DNA of 64,000 nt from Phoenix dactylifera (lineage: Eukaryota; Streptophyta; Magnoliopsida; Arecales; Arecaceae): NCBI RefSeq assembly GCF_009389715.1, contig NC_052400.1, forward strand, positions 19,747,674-19,811,673. Reading direction: 5' to 3'. Of this stretch, positions 19,145 through 32,800 are shown piece by piece. A model generated the notes under the pieces. That model was not told where the DNA came from. It did no database searches and was given only the letters and a program-made list of their open reading frames with translations. The first letter of the stretch is position 1. Each line of letters starts with the position of its first letter. The position numbers were made by a program, and so were the translations under genes.

Positions 19145-21059
19145 ACCCTACCCTAGAGAGAGGGTGAGAGAGGACTAGATACGGGAAACGCATAGAGATT
19201 TACCCCACGGTAAACTAACCTGACCGTAGAATTTAGCTTCGCTATAACGCCATAGTAGGATGCACAAACCTAGAAATATCAATATTGTAAGGGGTTATGT
19301 GTAAAAATTGTTTGAATATTATTCGTTCAGGATCTGCTGAAGATTTTGAAAGAACTTGACGCCGCTTAAATTTATAGTTAGTTTGAAGTGATATCAGTAC
19401 TTCGCTTGCCGGTTTTGCTTTAAGTTTATTAAACCATTTTTACTTATGACTTCTTTGGTGGGATAAATAATTTCATTTAAATTCTTCGTTATAACTACGC
19501 AAGGTTGTAATATCTCTACATGTTATATTTTTTTTAAATACCCCGGATTGTTTCAATTCTTCTGCCTCTAAATAAAAGAGAAATACAAATAGCTTGAAAT
19601 GGAAGTATATTTATCAAGTCTTACAATCCATGCTCTTAAGAGTGAAAATTTTATAGATGGCTATCTATGATGCATCTTATAAAGGACCTTTGTTTTGCGC
19701 CACATCATTGACATTATTTAGAAGGGCCGAAACAAAACTAATGGAAGCATGGATAGTTGTGCCATCATGGACTATGGCACCATCTTCGCTAGTAGCAAAA
19801 TTGCCACGAGTGGCGAGGTCTCGCACCAAAGACATAGGAGCAAATTGTAGCAAAAGTGGGTAAAGGAGTAGGTGGCAAACAAGAATTTTTTGATATCATA
19901 GAGAGAAGAGAGACAGATAGGGAATTGGCGGGTATATGCTATCGCAGTGACTAACAGAGCTCTCGTGACGTCTTGACGGGAATGCAATACCAAGAGGCAT
20001 CAAAAGGCTGATTGGAGTTGATCAAGGGCTTTGATGGGAAAGAGAGAAGAGGTTAGACTTGCTAGTTCTCAATTAGTCCCATGTTTGTGCTTTGAGATTC
20101 TCAAACCTATCAATATGGGGCATGATAGACAGAGGTGTAAATGATTCTCAAAACTCGATAATTGGACTTGACTACTTTTAATAAGTGGACATGAATACAA
20201 ATTAAGTTTTTAATAATCTTATGACGTGGCCCTTACATAATATTCATATCATAAGTAAAGAATATTTGAACTCTAGACCTCTTTTAAGTAAATAGGATGC
20301 CAATGGACTAAGCTATGATTGGTTGGCTATTTTAAATAAAGCTTTACGCAACATTTCAGAGCAAAGGAATATTTAGTGATTTCTCTGTCCAAACCATGTC
20401 ATAAAGCTTTAGTTTTCTTCATGATGATACAACCATGAAGTCATCACCAAATTCTGAATTCAATTTTTATAGTTACTTCCATCCAAACTATCCCATCTTC
20501 GTAATTCATATACATCAATGCTACTTTGCATGTGTAGTCGGTTTAAATTTCACTAAGTGTATACATCTCCAAAAAAAATTCACTAACCAGAAGGTCATTA
20601 TAGAGAGTTGTCAGGCTGTGATGGATAATTCTTTGGTCCATAAAACCAAAACAAATGATCAGATCTCATTCAAAACCATCATATTTATTTTACATTTTTA
20701 GCACTTGTCTGAATCGTTATCCATATACTTTGAAAGCATAATATCATCCCCCTCAATCTTAAATAAAAGGGATATGATGGCTAGCAAGTTACACAAAATA
20801 GGTCATGTTTTTGTAGAATGTATAGGAAACAATCAAAAAAGGTCTACTTTATAGCATGTAAAGGATAATGCTGACTTGCACTAAACGTAAGGCAAAAGAT
20901 AGTGCAAATGCACTATAAGGGCATTTTATGCACGAAGTTTGTTATTGAAATAAAATTTTAAAGATTTTTATTATCCAAAAGGAATGATGCTTTCTATCAC
21001 TCTAAATAAAACCAAAAAAAAAGGAGAATATATAATGCCTTTAACATGACAGTCACACT
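19145..21059. other. Intergenic region, nothing recognised
   Basis: AT-rich sequence with only short ORFs lacking familiar motifs. No tRNA, LTR end pair or tandem array was noticed. Confidence 0.5.
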
Positions 21060-22077
21060 TCAAAATGGAGATGAGAGAGGCTCCCTCAATTTGGTTCCAT
21101 CAGGGAATTCTTCAGAGCTATCAGGACCGCATGGAAGATTCCAAGATTTTTTAGCAAGTCCAGTTCCTTCTTCAATACCATGACCCTGCCTCTCAACCTC
21201 TTCACCCGGTCCTTTTACGGCTCCAGTCAAACTCTTTCCCTGCAAATACAGCACATCTTATATATTGCTCCTCATAAAAATTGCAGCACATTTTCTTTCT
21301 TGTAGATGTTAACTTCTACACAAGCTTCTGCGATCTCTTTTAATTCGTTAATAAACGCTATATATTTGTCATCATGAAATGCCAAATATAGACAAAAACA
21401 TACTTGAACATACGATGATACCTGGGTGAAGATACTCAATGCTTCCTTGGGCTCCTTACTTTGTATTATGGCCACTGCTGCTTCCTGCATAGCCTTTATC
21501 CAGATTATTAGGCATGCTTCCAAAGAATCTACTGGAAACAAGTGTTCATCCTTCCATTGGATGAGATGGATGATGGCTTAATTAGTTAAAATACATGCTA
21601 GAAACCGAGGGAAAACACATGGAAGATCATGTGAGAAACATTGGAGGAAGCCTATTTTTCATGTTCTGCTACTTGTTTTGCATACTTCTGGCTGTGCCTT
21701 CAATTAAAGGAAGTAGCCTCCTCCATTTCTACGTGCTCCATGAGATCCTTCAGAAGCGCAACTTAAGCTAATAATTCTCTTATTGTCACATTATAAGTTG
21801 CAATCTCTAAATGATAAAAAACTGATTATTTAAAATCTAAAGCTTCAAATGAAACTGTTGCCTTTGATAAAAGAATGTCATCTGTATGTACCTTGCTTAG
21901 GAAGAATATATAATTATTACGAGCACAAGTAAGAACCATATATATAGAAATGAATAACTATCTCATTAAATAAACTATGTAGACGATGAGATCAAAACTA
22001 TGTACCCGTGCATCGTTCAGTTCTCCTTCACTCAGGGTTCTGGGCTCCATTTCAATCGTGCAGCCAAACCGCTCCAT
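21060..22077 (-). CDS. Small uncharacterised plant protein (104 aa, three exons)
   Basis: Exons 22077-22006, 21484-21422 and 21239-21060 join without a frame break (72 + 63 + 180 bp). Junctions are CGG|GTACAT, ATGCAG|GAAGC, CACCCAG|GTATC and TTGCAG|GGAAA, all phase 0. The N-terminus MERFGCTIEMEPRTLSEGEL continues into NDAREAAVAIIQSKEPKEAL and SIFTQGKSLTGAVKG, giving a predicted helical first half; the second half is acidic and Gly-rich and ends REPLSSPF. I recall short plant proteins with a similar MEPRTL...REAA...EAL.IFT pattern and an APF/SPF end, but none with an assigned function, so no name is given. There is no signal peptide or membrane segment. The model depends on three small exons fitting exactly and could be an untranslated relic. 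Confidence 0.55.
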
Positions 22078-23925
22078 ATCACCAACTCCTCAAGCAAATA
22101 TATCCGCACAGCTTTCCAGTGCTAATTTATAGAAGGGATCACGGATCACATAGTTGGCAATTCCATCAGAAAAAGCAGTGGGAAAAGGTAAGCAAGTGGG
22201 TCTCATGTCTCATTTATCTTGTTGAAAGTTTTAATTAGCTTCATGAGTTCTTGTGGGGCTTTCCCTTTTAACTTCTGGACGTTGGGCTTGCCGTAGACAG
22301 CAGGCAGTCTTCCATCCTAGAATCTGCGCCGTCAAGGGAAATGAGTGGCTTCTAGGAACAGCAGCTGGATTAAATAAAAGGTTTTAATTGAGTTCTTCTT
22401 ATATATTAGAGCTGTTGAGCTTGATTTATATTAATTATTGATCCTTTCCCCAAAAAAATTTATTTCCTACATTGCACCACCATATGGCCATGCACGCAGC
22501 CAATCACAGTTGCTTGTTCATATAGATCCCATTATCAAGTGCTCAACTCGGTGCATGGCTATAGAAATGAGTGGTTACGATTATCTACGTGCATATATAT
22601 ATATATATATATATACACATGTGGTGTATGCAATGCAAGAAATAATTTCTCAAGAATTTAAGCCTTTAAGATAGAATGGTTAAGGTTATTTAACAAGGTT
22701 AGAGTTCAGGTTGTCGGATACATTGATGTTGGATGAATAGTTTGATATCTTATATACTATTATTATTGCTATTTAATTCCATTATATATAATTACTGTTG
22801 TTAATTTTGATGTCTAATTATAATTAGTATATTTTTTTCTCAAGGGATAAACTAACGGGTCAGTTACAACATTATGACACCTACTACAAAGGTATGTGAA
22901 ATTGTTATATTCTGTCAGCCAAACAAAGAAAGCTTTTTGCAACCGTAAATGAATTGCAACAATTCTAATTACAATTGCAAATCTTATTGTATTTAATTGG
23001 ATTTGCAGGCAACCAAATAGTCTATAAATGCGATCAACGTTTTTTCTCATTCGCTGTATTTTCAAGTTTGCCCGAGAAGTTTTAAGGTGCAGTATATATA
23101 GATAGATCAATCAATATTGTTCTATAGGTTAATTTCCCTATTTGAAGCCAAACCAGCATTGTCACTGTGGTGGCTAGCTGGGACCTTTCTTCCCTGACAG
23201 CATTGTCAAGAGTCCAAGAATGGCACATTTTTTTCTTTAAAATTTCTCTATTTGAAGCAATCAGTCACTGTTGGCTGCCAAAATGGCACCTTCATCCATC
23301 TCGTCAACTTTGCTCGTTGTAGATGGATGGTATGTCTTGCTTCAAGTATATACATTTCTAATGCACACATTTCTTTGTTCTTTGAGCCACCACAAATTAA
23401 CCAATCACCATGCATGGCAACTAAAGCATTGTCTTTTCAGTTTATATCTGACTGCAGACGTATATCTAGCTGTGGCAAGTGGCGCCTGCTAAGCTCGGAA
23501 AACGCCATGTTTGCAAAAGGTCTTTGCATGCCTTCTTTTACGTCCAGATGCGGCCGCGTGCAAGAGGCCACTGATCCCGTCTATGGCGCTGAAGCCTAGA
23601 ATTGCACCGGCTATTTAGCTTGCGCTGCGAAACTCTGCACGGCCACGCCGGCGGCATAAGTGCGCATCAGCGCATGCGTAAATGGCCGTGCGTACGCGCA
23701 GAAGCACTTTCGCTTAAGCTAAAAATGCTGCAATAAACAGGCTTCCGTTTTATCTAGTAGACGAAAGGAGAAGCCTGTCTTAAATTCAAAGTTACTTAAT
23801 CCCATCACTCTCCCTCCGCATCCGCCATCCTTTGTCCTTTCCTATACAGCACTCAACGTATACCACCACACCAAAGACATCTCCTTCCTTCTACAAAACA
23901 CCAAATATATATGGTGTAGCTGGTC
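22078..23925. other. Intergenic region with an (AT)n microsatellite
   Basis: Contains a perfect AT dinucleotide run at about 22593-22615. The remainder is AT-rich until about 23500, where GC rises towards the next gene. No coding exon was recognised; the plus ORF at 23252-23599 has no familiar motif. Confidence 0.5.
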
Positions 23926-24660
23926 ATGACTGCCACGAGCCACCGAAGCCACCCACCCATGGAGTCCGTTGGCTCCAATTCCCCACGGTCCAGCACCCGG
24001 GCCACCAACGTCGGCTCCCGATACAACCCGGCCCAGCATGTAGCCGACCGGATCATCCGAGCGCTCCGCCACCGGCTCCGCCTCCTCCACCGCAACGACA
24101 CCAGCTTCTTCATCTTGGGGGCCACCGGTAACGTCTACACTGTTACCCTCGCCACCACCGCCTCATGCACCTGCCCCGACCGCACCGTCCCTTGCAAGCA
24201 CATCCTCTTCGTTCTCCTCCGCGTTCTCCGTCTGTCCTTCGACGATGCCTGCATCTGGAGGCGGACCTTGCGGCCATGGCAGCTAGCTCGCCTTCTGGGC
24301 ACACCCACAGCCCCCGACGTCCTTGCCGGATCCCGGACCCGTGAGAGGTTCCACCGGCTCTTCTCAGGCAACGGCGAAATCGATCGAACAAGGGCGAGGG
24401 AGGATGACGGCGCTGTTTGTCCCATTTGTTTGGAGGGGATGGGGGGAGGAGGGAGGCTGGTCACGTGCGGCACCTGCGGGAACTCGTTGCATGGGGAGTG
24501 CCTTCTGGGTTGGAGGAGGAGCCGAGGGAGGAGCGCGGCCAGCTGCGTCGTGTGCAGGGCCCGGTGGAGGGAGAGGGGGGAGCAGGAGCGATACGTCAAT
24601 CTGGCGGGGTACGTTAGCGAGGAGGACGAAGGTGGCGGCGGCGGCTTGTACGCAGGTTAA
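23926..24660 (+). CDS. SWIM-type plus RING-type zinc-finger protein (putative E3 ubiquitin ligase)
   Basis: Single-exon ORF of 244 residues starting MTATSHRSHPP; a second in-frame Met 12 codons in (MESVGSNSP) is an alternative start. Residues about 45-95 form a SWIM finger: a RYNPAQHVADRIIRAL helix, the strand NVYTVTLA and the zinc ligands CTC...CKH (SCTCPDRTVPCKHILF). Residues about 165-215 form a RING: CPIC, then LVTCGTCGNSLHGECLLGW and CVVCRARW. This SWIM-RING pair defines the ZSWIM2-like group, often labelled MEKK1-like in plant annotations although no kinase domain is present; family members are presumed E3 ligases. The coding region is GC-rich against AT-rich flanks. There is no signal peptide, so a cytosolic or nuclear site is likely. 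The SWIM and RING ligands appear complete. Confidence 0.88.
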   Translation: MTATSHRSHPPMESVGSNSPRSSTRATNVGSRYNPAQHVADRIIRALRHRLRLLHRNDTSFFILGATGNVYTVTLATTASCTCPDRTVPCKHILFVLLRVLRLSFDDACIWRRTLRPWQLARLLGTPTAPDVLAGSRTRERFHRLFSGNGEIDRTRAREDDGAVCPICLEGMGGGGRLVTCGTCGNSLHGECLLGWRRSRGRSAASCVVCRARWRERGEQERYVNLAGYVSEEDEGGGGGLYAG

Positions 24661-24798
24661 GGGCGTCGGGTAGATGTAGCCTTTAGTTTGCAAGATGGCG
24701 ATCTGTACATATTTGTGTTCTTAAACGAAGTCGCCAACTCTTAGAATTGGATAACCATCTTTGGATCGTGCGTTAGCTTAAGCTAAAATTAACCTTTC

Positions 24799-24811
<13 letters not shown>

Positions 24812-24829
<18 letters not shown>

Positions 24830-25380
24830 TTTTTGTTGGTCAAGACAGCATTTCAATTCTAATAAATCAAGTTTGAGTACATCCTGCTAAATCAAAAAAA
24901 AAGTAAACAATGCAACAGGTGGGGAACACCCCCTAAACTCGTCCAGATGACGTCCCCAGAATGACGTGCCACGTATGAGGCTACCCAGTCCGCAGCTCTA
25001 TTTATTTCACGAAACACATGACCAATCTGAACAGCGAACATCTCCTGAACTAATCTGCGAATCTCCCGAATCAACGGATAACCGTCACCATACCTATCCA
25101 CTTTCCGTATCCAGTCAATCACCGTAGTAGAGTCCCCCTTAATACACAATCTGTCGGCACCCAACATAGATCTCGCATATCGGATGCCCTCCCAAGCAGT
25201 CCGTAGCTCCGCCTCAATAACAGTCAAATCAGGTGTGCTCCGACCTCCAGCTGCAATCAATCTGCCATAATGGTCTCTAACAACAAAGCCTGCTCCACCA
25301 GAAGCTCTATCCATCGCCATATCACCATCAAAATTCACCTTAAAATAACCAGAAGATATGGGTACTCAGGAAAGAGAAGC
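24812..25380 (-). mobile_element. 5'-truncated LINE tail with RNase H domain
   Basis: On the minus strand a plant LINE RNase H domain is readable: VNFDGDMA (first Asp), GGAGFVVRDHYGRLIAAGG, IEAELRTAWEGIRYA (Glu), CIKGDSTTVIDWI (second Asp), then HVFREINRAADWVASYVARH. It ends about 80 bp before a poly(A) tail, seen as T23 on the plus strand at 24812-24834. Reverse transcriptase and endonuclease are absent, as expected from 5' truncation at insertion. The frame is open from about 25360. Confidence 0.85.
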
Positions 25381-26160
25381 ATTAACCTTTTACAGCGGTG
25401 TGTTGTCAGCCAAATCCCAAGCCTATGGAGCTATGTGATTGTCAGCAAATGATTTTGTACTTGGAGGGCTCATCATGGTTCGAAAACCCATGGCTCGTTT
25501 CGGCCCAAAAATCTACTAAATCAACTCGGTAATAACATATAAAATAAAAATAATATAATATAATTATGTAAACTACTCGTTCCACCAATATGTGTATATA
25601 CGTATACATCCAACAAACTAAGAAGGTTGCATGATATCCGTCTGAATCCAGCTTCATTCATTATGGCCACCGTGAATTTCTAAAATGGAAGCTTTGGGAG
25701 ATGTTGTTGTAAGTGCATTATCAGGTTATAGTCACTAATATCACCAATATCATATTTCGGTCTTACTAACTATTCAACTCAAAAAATGAACAAAAAGATA
25801 AATGCAAGTTCATCTGATAAGCAGCTTTGATGCACCGTGTCACAATTTCGAAGTGGTTGGAGCAATTTTGGCATGGGTCTCTATATTATGGTGTTTTTTG
25901 TAAAGTCTTATTCGAATGTGGAAAGAGGTACAACAGTTTGGTCTTTTAAGATCAGCAAAACAGAGCTTTCTATGTTCAAAAGAGACTGGTATAGCAGAAA
26001 AGTGTTGGCCTAGGAATCATTGTGAAATTATTTGAAACTTTCAAACAATAAATACTCCTGCTTGTTGGTCTAGATAAGATTTTTTTTTTCCACTGCTTCT
26101 TACAAGCATCAATATTTCCTATCCTGATTATCAGACACTGAGCCATTTAGCTTCTTTTTC
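25381..26160. other. Intergenic region, nothing recognised
   Basis: AT-rich; only short ORFs without family resemblance. Confidence 0.45.
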
Positions 26161-26285
26161 TTACATCTGTTCCTCTTTTTCCTTGACAATGTAATTCATA
26201 TCTGTTGTAAATACGATTAATTTTCAATAAAAAGTGGGATAGCTTCTTTTACCTCCCTTTACATCAAAAAAAAAAAAAAAAAAAA
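26160..26285 (+). mobile_element. Probable LINE 3' end with poly(A)
   Basis: TTTTCAATAAAAAGTGGGAT at 26221, a T-rich stretch, then a run of A from 26266 to 26285. This resembles the 3' UTR and tail of plant L1-type LINEs in plus orientation. No coding part was recognised upstream, so the insertion is severely truncated or the call is wrong. Confidence 0.4.
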
Positions 26286-26818
26286 GCCTGGGTCATCTGA
26301 CCTGGGCGGGGCCGGCCAACCTGATTTTTCCCGGCCCGGACGTTGGTTTTTCGTTTTGGCTCTCGTCAGATTTCACTTTTTCAAGCGTGCAAACAGCCGT
26401 GCTATTTACATATCATATCAATTTATGTATAAAATAATACTATATATATCTTAAAAAATAAAAATAGACAAAATTCCTCGATCTAATTAACCCTCTCCCT
26501 CAACCTTGCAAACGCCTCCCCAGCCAGCCGCCCTTTCCCTCCTCTCCTAATTTCGGGCGGTCGGATCCCGGGTCCGGGCTCTTAATTTCGATCGAATCCG
26601 AGCAGGGCCGGCCTTGCGTCTCAAAGGATTTTGTTGGAAGCAGACCCAGGCCCGGCAAGAACCAGGCCCGACCCGACATGTGCTTCAGGTCTGGTGAAGA
26701 AAAGGAGGAGACGGTGGTTGCGGAGAGCTCGGACGCGAAACGTTTGACGACGCCCGAAGGAGCTGCTCCCCGGCGGCGGCATCGAGGAGAAAAACCCCAA
26801 ACGGTTGAGGTGGGAGAC

Positions 26819-29800
26819 ATGGAGCCGGCGAAGACCGCGACGGCGAATGGCAAGAACCGGAATCACCCTTTCCCATGGCTGAATCTGCTGGTGACGGAGC
26901 CCTTCTACCTCCTCCACTTCCTCGCTTTCTTCTCCTACTTCGTTGTCCGCAGCTCCGTCCCTCAGACTATCTCGTCGGATCTATCCCATCTTCTCCTCCG
27001 TCGGGTATTTGCACCAACTCTGATCTCTCTCTATTCTTCTTGAAATTTTCACCTAGATTTCTTGTTTTCTCCTTTGATTTATATTCAGATGCTTTCTTTT
27101 CTATGTTTCTTGAAATTTTTATTCTTTTTCGAAGAATTGAGAAGTTGATTTCGTATTTCTTTGATTTTGAATCTCTTGATTTGGGGATGCGCAGGAGATG
27201 CAAGCGATCCTTACGTTCTTGGTGCTGGTATCAGTAAAGGTACGATGCTATTGATTTCTTTGCTATTTCTTGAGAAAATTTCCGCACCGATGGGCATTAG
27301 ATAGTGAACACGCAATGCGCGTTGCCTTTTCTTTTGTTCCTTTGTAAGAAAGTGCCACGTCAAACGATGCAGGGATATAGATGATGATTTCACTGGTTGG
27401 ACGGAGAGAGTAAATAGGCTCCTGGTTGATGGCTCTTTTCTTTGAAACTAAAAGATTGCTCTTTTATCACTTTTTGTTGTGGAGAATTGCCAGTGGAAGG
27501 CGAGTGTCGCGCATCATTTACAGAATTTTTGCCAATTTCTAAGCAAAATTAGTATTTTCTCTTGGAAGCACCGGGACGTCCAAGCAAAAATCATGCACTA
27601 AAATATTTTGGTAAAAGGTGAACTATAAAAATACATCTCGTTAGTGACTTCAACGAAACTCTTGAATTATACCTCTTGGACTTTAGAGTCACGGGGAAGG
27701 AGAAAAAGGATAGCTTGCAACATGTTTAATGAAAAGCCCATCAAGAATCCCAATGTTGTAACAATGAAAAATATATAGAAATGCTGCTGCAAATTTATCT
27801 AGTACACTGATCTTTTCAACCTACCTTCTCCTACGTAAACATAAGGAAGCTTCATTCGTGCAGTTGTTTGCCTTTCCTAATCGCCTCTTACAATGATGAA
27901 GTTTAAGTTTGACACAGAGTATAACTGAATAAACTGCAACAAGGAAGGTGCGCAAACTGTGCCGACATTCCAGGGAAGCTCCTTGACTGGGAGATATATT
28001 AGTGGGCATGCTTTTTGTAACTGCTTTATTATAACCACTGCTGTTAACCAAAGAAATTGATCTGAAACTTCCAAAAAATTTACCAAGCTATTTGGTCGAA
28101 GTGTTGTCAATATCTATGTGCCATCCGTCTTCTACGGAAAGGGTGAGTGGTGTTTAAAGCGACTGGCTGACCATACAACTTTCTGTCCAGTAAGATCCAG
28201 TGATATCATGAGTTAATTGAACTGATACAGTATCACATTTAGAACTATAAAGACAAAGACTTCTAGCATGGACTTCATGATTCTGACAGCTTTGAATACA
28301 CTTTTGTTTATGAATGACGTATTGTGCTGATCCAGATCTGTACTTGTTCAACAGATGGTCAAAGAGGAAACTTGGGAAGCATTCATTGCTGATACCCTAT
28401 TCTACGCAAAGGTATGGCCATCTATCTGCTGTTTTAATATGATTACAAGATATTCATATTTTTTCATGCAACTTTAGTGCCTTTCAATTGTTCACTTCCC
28501 ATTGGTGATCCTTATATGAAATTTTTTTAGTAAATTAGATAAGACTGAGAATGCCATAAGAGCTTCATTATGATTTACATTTCTATTTTATCTTTTCAAT
28601 CTCAGCAGATGTTTCTCTGAAGTCTAACAAAGTGTCTGCCTTATTGGTTACTTGTCCTTTGGGCTTTCCTTTTTCAGGGTTTTCTCTTTGCAGTTGCTTT
28701 AGTCATCAACTATCATTTGGCTTTCTGTTATTTGTTAGGGTTCATAGGTATGTGAACTCGTAATATTGCTGACTTTTTAAATTAGCAGTTTAATAGATTG
28801 TGTAATATAGTATAGGCTAGACAAAAAAGAGAGAAAGGAACAGATCAACATCATAAAAGTGCTTATGGCACTAGTAAGAAAACTTTTTTTTGTATGTGTG
28901 TATTTAGCTTGGGATGCTGGACGAAGAAGCTCTTATAACAGTATTTGCTGCGTTCTGCTAGCACTACTATTGATCTTGCAAATTCCATATATTAGTGACA
29001 GAGAACTGTCATTTTATAAATCCTCATACCTTGTAATCAATAGCATGCTCTTCCTTTCTCATGTATGCTGTATATATTGGACTTCACACTGTGAATGGAA
29101 CTTCCAACATTAAAATAGGTCATTTTAGATATCCATTTTCTGGCATTTAGGCTAACTGGCTGTAAAATATGTTAGGACGCATGACTTCTAAAAGTTATGA
29201 ATAACCACCAGATGTTTTTTCTTTAAACAACAGAAGCATAGTTGATTAATAAACTTGGTCTTTGTGAATTGGAATTATATTTGCCAATTAAGATTTTAGT
29301 CTCAATGATGATTGTAGGATATGCTAGGTGAAAAAAAAAGCTATTCAAGGAAACAGGATTAGGAAAACATAAGGAACACTGTAGTGCCTTAAACTCCTAA
29401 CATTAACTAACTCTTGACCCTTATAATGACTAAATAAGGAAAACACATAGCTAAAATTCACCAGTCTCAAAGTTGAGTGACCACATGCCTTTATGCCCCA
29501 CATACGTGGGATAGCTGAGAACTGCATATTATATCCTACATCAAGAATCCATTTAGAATATAGATTTTGTAGGTGGGAAGTTTTGTCTTAACGATCTAAT
29601 TCAGAGTTTCCAGTATTATGAGTATTTTGTTTCCAACTATTTATCTGCCCTAGTTGTCAAGATGGTGATTTAGGTATATTGTAATGAAATTTTATGATGA
29701 GTTCTTGTGTGTGGCTTTGGATGAATTTTCTGGATATTTTGTAGTTGTTTTAGAGTTACATGTTTGTTAAATTTTTTGATGGCATTTTCTGTAATTTTTT

Positions 29801-32800
29801 TCAAAAAAGTTAATACATTTTGATTATCTCTTGCAGTTATATATGTTGTATGTCAGCAACCACCTTATGATGGTTTAGGTATGGCTCATTTTTTTCATTC
29901 TTCACCTAAGCTAATGGATATCTGATTCAATTACATGTATAGGCTTAATATCGGTTGAGATCTATGTTATAGCCCTTTTTTTTCTTAAACAAACAGTTGA
30001 TTTTAAGGATGATATGAACTAAGAGTTTTACAGTTTAACTATTATTTCTGAATTTTGATATCTGGAATTCATTTTGTCTGCTTTCCACTTGCTTTCTGGT
30101 AATGAACACTTGGTGCTTGTTCTGTGACCTGTAATAATTTCTTCCATTATATTGCTCAGTATACTGGTGAGTCAATTTGCATTTCAATCTTTGGTGTAGT
30201 CTCAACACTTGCACAAGCATTGTCGCCATGATATCTCATATGTCCTCTTGCATACTCTTAATCATGGGAGTCTACATCTAAATCTTTCTGTCAACATCCT
30301 AAGCATAAAAGTGGACTTGATGGCTGGCCTTCTTGGCATCAAGCCATATGGGTGGTCACACTTTAAATTTTCCTTCACAGCTTTCTCCGACTTTTGGCAG
30401 TTTTCTTTGCATTACACATTTTCCCCTGAAAATTGGCATGGCAGCACTTCTTCGTAAGATCAAGCATTCTGAAGGTTTATAATACATTTGATAAGTTTTG
30501 AGTTGTTTTCTCTTGCTATTGTCTGTGTAAATTGTACACTACATATGATCATGAGATCTTATCATTTTGCATTCTTGAAAGCTTTCTCTACTATAATTAT
30601 AGCGGAATACTGTTACATAGCTGTCCCCTTTGAGCATAGTTTTATTAAAACTTCTCATATAGCATAGTCGTTGTTAAAGAACTTCTAAAAGTTTTCCTTC
30701 ATTTATGCCATCCTTTTATCATATTAGACTATCATCTTTGCCTATATTGCATCCTATTGATAACTGCCTACTACTATGATATAGAATTTTTATTTTATGT
30801 GCAAGTTTACTTTCATGCAGTAAAAGGATATGAACTTACTAGTTCGAATTGCATAGGAAAAAATGACGTGGCTGAAAGTAGTTTATAGATTATTTGAATA
30901 AGCGAGTCTCCAAGCTGTAGATGTAAATGGAACGCACTAGTGGGTTAACATCTTTTTGCTTGTAAGCAACTTGGATAACCATGAGGCCTTTATTCCTTTT
31001 ATCTCTCTTTTTTTCTGACATGAAAAGTTTTGCATTTTATTTGCTAGAATAATTGGTTGATATGATTTTTATTTTATGTTTTTACCCTAATGACTTCTTT
31101 AGGTGATTCCAGTCAATTGACTCCGTTGCAATTGGAAAGCTTATTAACTGAAGGAAAGACCTCGAGATTTTGGTTGGTCAGTTTTAGTGCTTACTTTAGC
31201 ATTTATTATTTCATCCATTTATATTGGCCATACATCTTGTCTAAACTAGGTAAGGTAAATATTTTCATTATGTTTGTCACTTTTCAAATATGCTGTTGGA
31301 GTCCACCTGATTGGTAAATCCAAAAGATGAAACACTAGTAAAGGGTATGGCATCAACATGAACTAACTATTTGCAGCCATGAAAGAAATTGCATTTCTCC
31401 TGTATTCATTAAGTGTGATGTGGTCCAGCCTTTCACGAAGCCCAGAGAAATTTTGGACTGTTGCTCGATAGCATTAGCTTAAACTGCACAATTAATAGTG
31501 CACGTCCTTATACATGCCAATCGGTCTTTTAGGTTTCAGGAAATGCCCCTTGCTGACCCAAAGATGTCACCTAGAAATTTAACACCATTCAGTAGAGGGT
31601 TGACAACTTGACATCGTATGAAGAGCTAGCCATAAAATAGCTTGATGGATTGCTACTTGATATATGAAGGTGAGCTTGAAAATAACTGATAATGTTCTTG
31701 TATTCATGGTCCTCGAACTTGATGACCTTACTTTATTTGGCTTTCCTTACATGTTCTAGATCCTGGGACCTTGAGCTTCTATCCATTTACTTAACATACA
31801 TGCTCAAAGTAGTATACCTTCTATGTAAGCAACTTGAGTCCTTTTATCTTGAGATCCTGCAAGTATACAGGTTATCCACTTCTTGCACATAAGCCTTTGT
31901 AAGATGGGTATTTCCCAGCATGCTTCCTTCTTTCAGATACTTCCCACAAAACTCAACTGTCAATCTTCAATATATGGCACATACTATTGGCTTGTTTATC
32001 ATCAGCATGGCTTGCTTGCACCTGTATCTCCAATTTCTTGCCATTCAACTTTGCAGGCCATTCCACTTCATTAACATTTGACCTTTTGAAGCAATTCATC
32101 CTGCTATTAGCTTGCATTGTTATCCCACAATTTTATATTGTTGAAACCTGCTTGCACCAATTTTATCGGTAATCCTCCCTTATGCTTGAGATGTCAAAGG
32201 TTGGATCATATTTTTATGACTTCTATCAGTTTGTGCTCTTTGCCCTTGATGTGACTCTTCTTTCTACTTTGCAAAACTTGAAAATTACCTGCCTTATCAT
32301 GAAAGTTTCATTTATTTCTTTATTTTTAGTATGTCTTGTTGGAGCATCTTAGCACAGGGGACCTCTTATCGATGTTCATGTGTCGCATGTGCATCATCTC
32401 AACTATTCCATCAGATTCAATGTAATGACTGACTCTTGTCTAGTTATCTTCATACTTTCTTCCACACTATCTATATATTGCTCTCTATTTTTTGTAGACT
32501 AACTGCATATCCTATTGTTTATCAGTCCTTATTTGAATGCTTTATGAGTTTTGGTGCATTGTTAGAGATTGTGAATTATTTCTTGGTTCTGTCTGTAAAT
32601 ATCCTACAAACATGCCCAATTAGCTGTCTAAACATTTCTTTATTTATTTTTAGTGAGCCTGAATATGGACAAAATGATTCACATTTGTACTTTGGTTCCT
32701 TAAATGCATCTCTAAGTACATTGTTTCCGATACATGGTTTAAATCCATATTTGCTGTATAACTTTGCTTTAGTGTCTACTGAGATATCACATGCACCCTA

